Origin: Halobacteriales archaeon SW_5_68_122
GTDB taxonomy: Archaea; Halobacteriota; Halobacteria; Halobacteriales; Haloarculaceae
Direction of reading: 5' to 3'
DNA: 14,077 nucleotides
NCBI GenBank assembly: GCA_003022815.1
Contig: PXSL01000011.1
Coordinates: 14,964 to 29,040 of the forward strand
In this document: in pieces, positions 7,243-13,326 of the stretch
How positions within the stretch are numbered: position 1 is the first letter of the stretch
Layout of the letters: every line of letters begins with the position of its first letter
Notes under the pieces: model-generated
Database searches by the model: none
Told to the model about the DNA's origin: nothing
Seen by the model: the letters and a program-made list of their open reading frames with translations, nothing else
Position numbers and translations under genes: made by a program

Positions 7243-8157
7243 TCACTCGTGGCCCGACACTGCCACCGGTTCGTACGGCTCCTCGAGGTACTCGAGATCG
7301 CTCTCGGACAGCGACACCTCCAGTGCCTCGACGGCGTCCTCGAGGTGTTCGACCTTTGAGGCGCCGATTATCGGCGCGTCGACCCACTCCTTGTGCAGGA
7401 GCCACGACAGCGATAGCTGGGCCATCGAGACGCCTTTCTCGTCGGCTAGTTCCTCGACGCGCTCGTTGATTTCGCGGCCCCCGCCCTCGGCGTAGGGGTG
7501 GGCCTGTGCGTAATCGTCCGTCTCGGCCCGCTTCGTCGAGATGTACTCCTCGTGGGGACGGGTGAGGTAGCCGCGGGCCATCGGTGACCACGGGACGACG
7601 CCGAGGCCCTTCTTCTGGCACAGCGGCAGGGTCTCGCGCTCCTCCTCGCGGTAGACGAGGTTGTAGTGGTTCTGCATCGTCTCGAACCGCTCAAGGCCGA
7701 GGCACTCGCTCGTCCGCAGTGCCTCCGCGAGCTGGTGGGCCCACATCGAGGAGGCGCCGACGTGGCGGGCCTTCCCGCGGCGGACGGCGTCGTCGAGCGC
7801 CCGGAGCGTCACCTCGATCGGCGTGTCGTCGTCCCACCGGTGGGTCTGGTAGAGGTCAACCGTCTCCATCCCGAGTCGGTCGAGCGAGGCGTCCAGCTCC
7901 TGCTCGATCGTCTTCCGGGAGAGGCCCCCGGAGTTGGGGTCGTCGTCGTTCATCCGGAAGAACACCTTCGTCGCGACGACGCTCTCCTCACGGCGGCCCT
8001 CGAGGGCGTCCCCGAGGACCCGCTCGCTCTCGCCGCGGGAGTACATGTTCGCGGTGTCGAAGAAGTTGATGCCGAGGTCGATTGCCCGCTCGACGAGTTC
8101 GTGGCCGAACTCCTCGCCGCGGACCCACTCGCGCCAGTCGGGGTCGCCGAAGCTCAT
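7243..8157 (-). CDS. Aldo/keto reductase with damaged 5' end
   Basis: The frame encodes an AKR-family (beta/alpha)8 oxidoreductase. From Met at 8157 the protein is 304 aa and retains the catalytic tetrad: Asp34 and Tyr39 (FDTANMYS), Lys64 (VATKV) and His106 (YQTHRW). The NADPH-site regions (NHYNLVYR, VVPWSP and IIGASKVEHLEDAV) are also present. Family members begin MEYT.LG.TG..VS.LCLGCMSFG. Here ATG GAG TAC AC is found at 8174-8164, but about 46 bases seem missing before GGC TGT ATG AGC TTC, so MEYT is out of frame and ends in TGA at 8154. The core frame could start at ATG 8157, which overlaps that TGA as ATGA. The first barrel strand would be missing, so the enzyme may be inactive; the substrate is unknown. 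Confidence 0.75.
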   Translation of the reverse strand: MSFGDPDWREWVRGEEFGHELVERAIDLGINFFDTANMYSRGESERVLGDALEGRREESVVATKVFFRMNDDDPNSGGLSRKTIEQELDASLDRLGMETVDLYQTHRWDDDTPIEVTLRALDDAVRRGKARHVGASSMWAHQLAEALRTSECLGLERFETMQNHYNLVYREEERETLPLCQKKGLGVVPWSPMARGYLTRPHEEYISTKRAETDDYAQAHPYAEGGGREINERVEELADEKGVSMAQLSLSWLLHKEWVDAPIIGASKVEHLEDAVEALEVSLSESDLEYLEEPYEPVAVSGHE

Positions 8158-8197
8158 ACAGCCGTGTACTCCATGCCGCCGCCTCGTGCGGGAGCCG

Positions 8198-8204
8198 CAA
8201 AAAG
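8198..8204 (-). promoter_or_regulatory. Putative TATA box of the aldo/keto reductase gene
   Basis: The minus strand reads CTTTTTG, centred about 27 bases before ATG 8174, the ancestral-looking MEYT start, and not before 8157. It supports 8174 as the original leaderless start and hence the idea of a later internal deletion. Confidence 0.5.
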
Positions 8205-8375
8205 TCGCCGGCACATTTGTTCCAGGAGCCGTCTACCGTCAGCCACGGCGGACCGCGCCCGGCGGTGGACGGCCGCCGCGGTAGCCGCGGTCCCGCTCGT
8301 TGGAAGCGTCGTGGCGGGCACCCTCCGGGGTCTAACCCCGGCCGTTCAAGAGAGGCCTCCCGGCGGTTGTAACGG
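8205..8375. other. Intergenic region without a recognised gene
   Basis: This is a GC-rich spacer between the ABC-2 permease stop and the reductase promoter. Apart from the inverted-repeat motif at 8326-8349 and several short GC palindromes (for example around CCGCGGTAGCCGCGG at 8276-8290), I see no supported gene or RNA. Confidence 0.5.
8326..8349. repeat. Second copy of the GGGGTCT-ACCCC motif
   Basis: CGGGGTCTAACCCCGGCC matches 6278-6295 with only two transitions, and both copies continue CCGT(T)CAA. It lies 26 bases beyond the stop of the ABC-2 permease (8376), where it could be a transcript-end hairpin, and about 150 bases upstream of the reductase start. Confidence 0.4.
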
Positions 8376-9419
8376 TCAGGCGAAGCGCTCAGCGGAGATA
8401 CTCGAGATGTATCGCCGGACGGCCAGGGCGGCGACGATGGCGGCGACGGCGTACCCGGCCACGTGGGCGTACGTGAGGGTCGTCGGACTGCCAATGGCCA
8501 GTAGAGCAACGGTCGTCGCGGGATGTTCGGGGAGGCCGGCGGCGGCCGTGAAGGCCGCCAGCGCGCCGAGCGAGTAGGTCAACTGGGCACGCTGTCGGAC
8601 CGGAATCGCAAAGGCGAGGGCGGCTGCGAACCCGACCGCCACGACGGCGAGGGCGCTCGCAAGGGCGGCGAGGGTGGCGACGTTCGCGACCGCGATGTCG
8701 TTGAACTCCAGTAGGGCCACCCATGCGAGCACTTGGGCCGGCGCGAGCGCGGCCATCAGACCCGCCTTGCCGTCGACGACGGCCGTCAGCGAGGCGGGCG
8801 TGACCCGGAGCAACTCGAGGGTGCCGCGCTCTATCTCCTCCGTGAGGGAGTCGACGACGACGGACCCGCCGATGAACACCGGCAGGAAGACGAGAAGCGG
8901 CAACAGCACCGTGTAGGAGAACCCGAAGTACGGGCTGGCGTCGACCGTCGGCGGTAGCGGAAGCGGGTCCTGCGAGAGGTGGACGCCCCGCTCAAAGCGC
9001 TCGCTGCGCTCGAGGTGTTTCAGCGCCTCGCGCAACTGGACGACGATGACGGTCTTCCGGAGGCTGGCCTCCGGCACCGACGCGGTCACCTCGATGCGGC
9101 CGTCGCTGGACCGGGCGGTCGCAACGGCGTCGGCGCGGCCGCGGTCGAAGGCTTCCCGTGCCGCCCCGCCGTCCTCGTAGCGGGTCGCCTCCAGGCCCTC
9201 CACCTCGGCGGCCGCGGCCATGAGCGCGTCGGCCTCCTCGCCGGTCACGGCCACCTCGACGTCGTCGGCGGCCGCGTCCGGGTCGTACAGCGAGGTGAGC
9301 CCGACCACGAGAAACGAGGAGAATCCTGCGATGACGACCTGGATGAGGATTGCGAGGACGATGGTCTTCTCGCGGGACAGCGACCCCAGCTCCCGACGGG
9401 CGATGGCGAGTCTAGACAA
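8376..9419 (-). CDS. ABC-2 type exporter permease
   Basis: This 347-residue permease has one N-terminal membrane helix (about 19-41), a large extracytoplasmic domain (about 45-165), then a cluster of five or six helices to the C-terminus. That is the ABC-2/NatB-like layout. The region ESLTEEIERGTLELL-like (near 'SLTEEIERGTLELLRV') is the cytoplasmic coupling segment typical of the family. The start codon is TTG at 9419: it reads MSRLAIARRELGSLSREKT like its relatives, and no ATG/GTG lies between it and the first helix. It overlaps the end of the PrsW-fused permease by 8 bases, so translation is likely coupled. It is the last gene of a three-gene ABC operon; the substrate is unknown. Confidence 0.87.
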   Translation of the reverse strand: MSRLAIARRELGSLSREKTIVLAILIQVVIAGFSSFLVVGLTSLYDPDAAADDVEVAVTGEEADALMAAAAEVEGLEATRYEDGGAAREAFDRGRADAVATARSSDGRIEVTASVPEASLRKTVIVVQLREALKHLERSERFERGVHLSQDPLPLPPTVDASPYFGFSYTVLLPLLVFLPVFIGGSVVVDSLTEEIERGTLELLRVTPASLTAVVDGKAGLMAALAPAQVLAWVALLEFNDIAVANVATLAALASALAVVAVGFAAALAFAIPVRQRAQLTYSLGALAAFTAAAGLPEHPATTVALLAIGSPTTLTYAHVAGYAVAAIVAALAVRRYISSISAERFA

Positions 9420-11256
9420 GGGCGTTCACCACCGTCACATTGTAAGCGACGTGCAGCAGGATGGCGATCGAGAGGCCGGCTCCGAAGGCGGTCCGGCCCC
9501 GGGAGGCGCCGACCGCCGACACCGTCGCGGTGACGAGGTGCAGCGCCAGCGGCGCGACGGCCAGCAAGGCGATTACCGCGGGACTCCCCGAGGCGAGTCC
9601 GGTCTGGAAGGCGGCGTCGGCGACGGCGACCCCGGGGAGGCCGACGACCTGAACCACAAGCGAGAGCTTCTCCGCGAGGAAGAAGCCCAGTCCCGCGGCG
9701 CCGCCGGCCGCCGCGGCGGCCCCGAGGGTCCGCTCGTAACGGCCGTGGACGAACCCCGCGTACGCTGGCAACCCTTTGACGAGTTCCTCGACGACCGCGA
9801 TGACCGCGAATATCAGCGGGAACGACAGGCCGACGGGGAGGGCGAACAGCAGCGCCACCGCCAGCAGTTCCACGACGAAGACGAATGGGACGAGCAGCGC
9901 GACGACTAAGGCGACGCTCCGCGGCCGGCGGATGCGCCCGGCCAGCGCGTCCAGCGCCTTGAGGTGGACCGGCCGCTGTGTGAACAGGTCCTCCTCCCGG
10001 TAGACCCCCAGGCCGAGCAGGAAACAGACGCCGGCAACCAGTGTCGGCGGCCCGGTCGCAAAGAGGAACTCTCCCGGGGTGACGCCGGCTCCCGTCAGGT
10101 CTCGGACCGCGACGGTGAGCGGGGAGACGAACGCCACCGGGCTGGTCTCGGTGAAGATGGCCGGCACGAACGCGTACGAGGTCAGGAGCGTACTGATAGT
10201 GACGGTCACGAAGGTGAGTTCCTTGAACGAGCGGGCGAACATCGCCCCGAGAAACGTCAGCGCGAGAAAGAGCAGCGCCAGCGGCACGACGGCCAGCACC
10301 GACAGCGGCCCTGCGTTCCCGCCCAGGAGCCACAGGCCGGCGACGACAACCGAGGTGATGGCCAGCGAGGCCAGGAAGTACGGGAGCGTCTTCCCGAAGA
10401 CGATTTCGGCGCGGCTGACGGGCGCGACGAGCAGCAGCTCCCCGCGCCGGTCCAGTCGCTCCGAGAGCATCGAACTCCCGTAGGCCTGGATGACGAAGTT
10501 CAGCGGCAGCACGAACACGAACGCCAGGACAAGCGACTGGAACGGGAACGGCGGCGCGATGTTCGAGGGCGACCCGACGGCGCCGCCGGTCCTAAAGAGG
10601 TCGAAGGCGCCGAGCGAGGGGGCGCCGAACCGGCCCTCGTCGCCGCCCGTGCCCACCCCGTCGTCGCCGCCTGCTCCCCCGTCGCCGCCGTCGCCGCCGT
10701 CGCCACCACCGCCAGCACCGCCACTGCCAGCGCCGTCACTGCCACCGCCACCCGTACTGCCGGCCCCGCCCTGCTCGACGAACTGCACTGTGACGGTCAC
10801 GGGGAAGGCGGCGGTGCCGTTCTCCTCCAGCCGCATCTGCCGCTCATTGTATTCCTCGATCGACTCCCGAAGGGAGGCGACGGCGGCGCGGCTCTTGTCG
10901 GTCGGGTCGCCGCCGCGACTGGCCAGGTAGAGCCGCGTTCGGTTCGACTCGTTTTTTAGGTAGACGTCGTAGCCCTCGCCGGCCTCGAGGGTGCCGTCCT
11001 CGAGGACCGACGGGTCGGGGTCGACGACGGCGAAGGCGGGGTCCTCGGCGACGGGGTTGTAGAAGGGGCTGGAATCCTCGACGCCGACGCGGTAAATGCC
11101 GTCCTGGAGGGCGACGCCGCCGACGAGGCCGACGACGCCGACGGCGGCGACGAAGGCGGCGGCCGCGAGGACGACAGCGACGGCTCCGCGGTCGAAGCCG
11201 CCGACGCCCTTGGTCGACTCCCAGCGGGCGACCCGGAGGAGTTTCCGGGGCCGCAT
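9412..11256 (-). CDS. ABC-2 permease fused to PrsW-type intramembrane protease
   Basis: The 614-residue protein has two parts. Residues 1-420 are an ABC-2 permease: TM1 (about 24-50), an extracytoplasmic domain with a Gly/Asp/Ser-rich linker (163-208), then helices from 240 to 418. Residues about 445-614 are a PrsW/CPBP-like membrane protease with EELVK (490-494), FFLAEK (525-530), His573 in LHLVTATVS, and HVAYN (602-606), the conserved Glu/His metal-ligand motifs of the family. The ATG at 11256 is chosen because it opens the usual basic start MRPRKLLRVARWE; the in-frame extension to 11397 overlaps the ATPase gene. It sits between ATPase and second permease genes. The partner, export substrate or cleavage target is unknown. 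Confidence 0.86.
   Translation of the reverse strand: MRPRKLLRVARWESTKGVGGFDRGAVAVVLAAAAFVAAVGVVGLVGGVALQDGIYRVGVEDSSPFYNPVAEDPAFAVVDPDPSVLEDGTLEAGEGYDVYLKNESNRTRLYLASRGGDPTDKSRAAVASLRESIEEYNERQMRLEENGTAAFPVTVTVQFVEQGGAGSTGGGGSDGAGSGGAGGGGDGGDGGDGGAGGDDGVGTGGDEGRFGAPSLGAFDLFRTGGAVGSPSNIAPPFPFQSLVLAFVFVLPLNFVIQAYGSSMLSERLDRRGELLLVAPVSRAEIVFGKTLPYFLASLAITSVVVAGLWLLGGNAGPLSVLAVVPLALLFLALTFLGAMFARSFKELTFVTVTISTLLTSYAFVPAIFTETSPVAFVSPLTVAVRDLTGAGVTPGEFLFATGPPTLVAGVCFLLGLGVYREEDLFTQRPVHLKALDALAGRIRRPRSVALVVALLVPFVFVVELLAVALLFALPVGLSFPLIFAVIAVVEELVKGLPAYAGFVHGRYERTLGAAAAAGGAAGLGFFLAEKLSLVVQVVGLPGVAVADAAFQTGLASGSPAVIALLAVAPLALHLVTATVSAVGASRGRTAFGAGLSIAILLHVAYNVTVVNALV
10660..10768 (-). repeat. Low-complexity Gly/Asp/Ser-coding tract
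   Basis: This is a run of imperfect 9-base units (GGCGACGGC-like on the minus strand) encoding residues about 163-200 of the PrsW-fused permease, in its extracytoplasmic loop. It is prone to length change in multiples of three. Confidence 0.6.
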
Positions 11257-11332
11257 TATACTGGCCGCTCGACGCCGGCCCGGTATCGACCGCCCGGGCG
11301 CGGGTCGTATCGGCGCACAGGTACAGTAGTCA

Positions 11333-12226
11333 CTATGCCTCCGCGTGGGCGGTGTCGGCCTCCTCGGACTCCGCGAGGTCGAGAAAGAGACGCTCAAGGC
11401 TCGGTTCGACGGTCCGGATATCGTCGACGCTACCGCCGCGGTCCTCGGCGGCGGTCTCGACCCGCCGCACCTCGTCCATCCCCTCGACGACCCGCCGGTA
11501 GCGGCCGTTCTCCGCGACCGCCTGCGGCACCTCGACGGTCGTGTAGACGTGGTACTCGGTGCGGCCGTACTCGGTCCGGAGGTCCTCGAGACGGCCCTCC
11601 GCGACGATGGCGCCCTCGTTCATGATGGCCACGCGGTCACAGACCTCCTCGACGTGGTAGAGATTGTGCGCCGAGAACACGACCGTCCGGCCCTCGTCGG
11701 CGAGTTCCCGGGTGAAGTCGACGATGTAGTTGGTGGTCAGGGGGTCTAGCCCCGAGGCGGGTTCGTCGTAGATGACGACGTCGGGGTCGTTGATGAGCGA
11801 GCGGGCGATGGCCACCTTCCGTTTCATACCCTTGGAGGTGTCGCCCAGCGGGCGCTCGCGGTGGTCCAGGTCCAGGCGGTCCAGGGCGTCGTGGATGCGG
11901 GTGTTTGCCACCTCGCGGGGGACGTCGTAGAGGTCGGCGAAGAAGCGGAGGTACGAGAGGGCGGTCATCTCCTCGTACAGCGGCGACTCCTCGGGGAGGA
12001 AGCCGAGTCGACGGCGGGTCTCGCGGGCGTCGGCTGGCGCGCCGTCCACCTCGACGGTGCCGGCGGTCGGTTCGATAAGACCCGCGAGCGTCTTCAGCGT
12101 CGTCGTCTTGCCCGCGCCGTTCGGGCCGACGACGCCGAACACCTCGCCGGAGCCGACGTCGAAGGAGACGCCGTTGACGGCCACAAAGCCGCCGTACTCC
12201 TTCCGGAGGTCGCGTACATCAATCAC
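11333..12226 (-). CDS. ABC transporter ATP-binding protein
   Basis: This 297-residue ATPase has Walker A GPNGAGKT (34-41), an atypical signature motif TSKGMKRKVAIA in place of LSGGQ, Walker B DVVIYDEPASGLDP and the H-loop SAHNL, followed by a C-terminal extension typical of drug/Na+-export (NatA/CcmA-like) ATPases. It should energise the two ABC-2 permeases encoded downstream at the membrane; a 76-bp gap precedes the next gene. I chose GTG at 12226 (reads VIDVRDLRKEYGG) because it matches the usual family start and lies about 27 bases from an A/T box at 12248-12257. The in-frame extension to 12547 is Ser/Arg-rich and runs through the divergent gene. Confidence 0.9.
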   Translation of the reverse strand: MIDVRDLRKEYGGFVAVNGVSFDVGSGEVFGVVGPNGAGKTTTLKTLAGLIEPTAGTVEVDGAPADARETRRRLGFLPEESPLYEEMTALSYLRFFADLYDVPREVANTRIHDALDRLDLDHRERPLGDTSKGMKRKVAIARSLINDPDVVIYDEPASGLDPLTTNYIVDFTRELADEGRTVVFSAHNLYHVEEVCDRVAIMNEGAIVAEGRLEDLRTEYGRTEYHVYTTVEVPQAVAENGRYRRVVEGMDEVRRVETAAEDRGGSVDDIRTVEPSLERLFLDLAESEEADTAHAEA

Positions 12227-12247
12227 GGACGGGTTGACGGGCGGGAG

Positions 12248-12257
12248 TATCAAAAAG
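12248..12257. promoter_or_regulatory. Putative shared TATA element of divergent genes
   Basis: The A/T-rich core (plus strand TATCAAAAAG; minus strand CTTTTTGATA) is the only such box in the 52-bp gap. It lies about 26-27 bases from both the GTG at 12226 (minus) and the ATG at 12279 (plus), fitting leaderless promoters in both directions. Confidence 0.5.
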
Positions 12258-12278
12258 GCGGGCGCCGTATCGAGATAT

Positions 12279-12683
12279 ATGGAACTCCGCCGGACCCCGC
12301 AGGGTCGTCGGTGGGCCGTCGGGAGCGACGTCGAGGCGCCCGCCGAGGCGGTCTGGGACCTCCTCGTCGACACCGAGCGGTGGCCCGACTGGGGGCCGAC
12401 GGTGTCGGCCGTGAAGTCGTCGGAGCGCCGAATCGCAAGCGGGGCGATAGGCGAGGTGCGCCTAATCGGCGTCGGCGCGTGGGTCCCCTTCGAGGTCGGG
12501 ACCGTCGACCCCGACGAACGGCGGTGGGACTGGGAGGTGGCCCGCATCGCGGCGACGGGCCACCGGGTCCGCGGGCGGCCCGAGGGATGTCGTGTCGAGT
12601 TCGAGATGCCGCTCGCGGCGGGTGGCTACGCACCCATCTGCAGGCGCGCCTGCAGGAACGTGAGACTGCTCGCCGAGGAGTGA
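12279..12683 (+). CDS. SRPBCC-family protein (START/Bet v1-like fold)
   Basis: This 134-residue protein has the SRPBCC opening: a strand 'RRWAVGSDVEAPAEAVWDLLVDTERWPDWGPTV', in which the APAE.VW.LL.D...WP.W motif is diagnostic. It is followed by alternating beta strands and a final helix (about 113-131, YAPICRRACRNVRLLAE) that lines the hydrophobic cavity. Relatives bind lipids or small hydrophobic ligands, or act as cyclases; haloarchaeal versions have no assigned ligand. Length is slightly short but complete for the family. The ATG at 12279 is supported by the A/T box 27 bases upstream. It diverges from the ABC operon, so co-regulation is possible. It converges on the zinc-finger gene with a 21-bp gap. 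Confidence 0.83.
   Translation: MELRRTPQGRRWAVGSDVEAPAEAVWDLLVDTERWPDWGPTVSAVKSSERRIASGAIGEVRLIGVGAWVPFEVGTVDPDERRWDWEVARIAATGHRVRGRPEGCRVEFEMPLAAGGYAPICRRACRNVRLLAEE
12638..12655. repeat. 18-bp perfect palindrome within the SRPBCC gene
   Basis: CTGCAGGCGCGCCTGCAG is identical to its own reverse complement. It lies in the codons for the C-terminal helix (ICRRACR), near the end of the gene. It may be coding coincidence in GC-rich DNA, or it could form a cruciform or RNA hairpin near the 3' end of the transcript. Confidence 0.6.
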
Positions 12684-12704
12684 GGGCGCGCTCTGCGGGC
12701 GTGG

Positions 12705-12947
12705 TTACTCGGCCTGCGGGGCGACGCTGAAGTCGCGTACCGGGTGGAGGTCGTCCTCGAGACCCGCGCCCTCGCAGTCCTCGCTGGGGCAGGCGTAGTG
12801 CCACCCATCCCGCGTCGCCCGTCGCTCGGAGAACTGCTCGCCGCAGCACTCGCAGATGAGCGCCTCCGAGGAGCAGGTGTCGCGGTGGAGTTCGTACTGC
12901 AGTTTGCTCGTGAACGTCTGTTTGCAGTTCCTGCAGGTGTGGGTCAT
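12705..12947 (-). CDS. Small zinc-binding protein with two Cys-rich modules
   Basis: This 80-residue protein has two probable zinc sites. The first is a C2H2-like finger in which the last ligand is Cys (C5-x2-C8 ... H21-x3-C25, within CRNCKQTF...YELHRDTC). The second is a ribbon-like site from CECC (33-36) and the later Cys53 and Cys58 (HYACPSEDCEG). The acidic tail is about 60-80. Small proteins of this type are abundant in haloarchaea and are thought to act as DNA, RNA or protein adaptors; the partner is not known. The ATG at 12947 is supported by a TATA-like box centred about 27 bases upstream. No long-lived operon partner is visible. Confidence 0.82.
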   Translation of the reverse strand: MTHTCRNCKQTFTSKLQYELHRDTCSSEALICECCGEQFSERRATRDGWHYACPSEDCEGAGLEDDLHPVRDFSVAPQAE

Positions 12948-12969
12948 GCTTCGGACTGGGCGGTCATCC

Positions 12970-12977
12970 GTAATAGA
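12970..12977 (-). promoter_or_regulatory. Putative TATA box of the zinc-finger gene
   Basis: The minus strand reads TCTATTAC, centred about 27 bases before the ATG at 12947, again the leaderless spacing. Confidence 0.45.
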
Positions 12978-13122
12978 AGTACCCCTTCGTTCGTCGAGCC
13001 GTCAGAGCCACGCAGACGGGTTCTCGAGCGATTCTGGTGCTCAACTGGACGTTCGTTCATAGGGTCGACTGTCGGAACGCCGGGCGGCTGGGGTCAGAGG
13101 CCGACGTCGAGCGCGAGGGGGC
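12978..13122. other. Intergenic region without a recognised gene
   Basis: This spacer lies between the zinc-finger promoter and the DoxX-like remnant. No start-bounded coding frame with haloarchaeal character, tRNA or strong hairpin is apparent to me. Confidence 0.4.
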
Positions 13123-13326
13123 TTAGGCAATCCCGGAGAGCGCCAGGAAGACGAGCGCCCCCGCGGTGAGTCCGATGTTCTTCAGGAACTGTGTCATCTC
13201 GGTCTGTGCCTCCTCGCCCTCGACATCCCGGAAGTCGTGCATGGTGACGGCGCTGACGAGAAGGAAGACCGCGAGCGCGCCGGCGCGGCCAAAGGCCCTT
13301 GTACCCCCGCGGGAGTGTTCCGACAT
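13123..13326 (-). pseudogene. DoxX-family C-terminal fragment
   Basis: The 67-codon frame ends with sequence typical of the C-terminus of haloarchaeal DoxX membrane proteins: ALAVFLLVSAVTMHDFRDVEG, then EMTQFLKNIGLTAGALVFLAL. Full-length relatives are about 120-130 aa with four helices; here only the last two remain. Residues 1-13 (MSEHSRGGTRAFG) do not look like the family, and no other minus-strand frame beyond 13326 resembles the missing N-terminal half. The apparent ATG (13326-13324) overlaps the ATG of the divergent gene (13325-13327) in a CATG. I read this as a 5'-truncated gene remnant whose upstream part was replaced by the neighbour. A short expressed two-helix protein is the alternative. 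Confidence 0.6.

Noticed and set aside
6071..7621. A 516-codon minus-strand open frame over the PGF-CTERM gene
   Set aside because: The product is very Arg-rich and low in complexity, unlike acidic haloarchaeal proteins, and it crosses three better-supported genes.
10660..10768. A possible CRISPR or tandem-repeat array
   Set aside because: The units are 9-base, imperfect and in frame with a Gly/Asp-rich protein linker; there are no spacers.
9964..10959. A 331-codon plus-strand open frame over the PrsW-fused permease
   Set aside because: It is highly charged and repetitive with no hydrophobic core, a typical antisense shadow of a membrane protein gene.
11257..11332. A separate promoter before the PrsW-fused permease (TATAAT directly before the ATG)
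   Set aside because: The TATAAT overlaps the start codon, far too close for an archaeal TATA box. Co-transcription from the ATPase promoter is simpler.
12978..13122. A small RNA or tRNA in the spacer before the DoxX remnant
   Set aside because: No cloverleaf, strong hairpin or conserved T-loop-like sequence could be recognised by eye.
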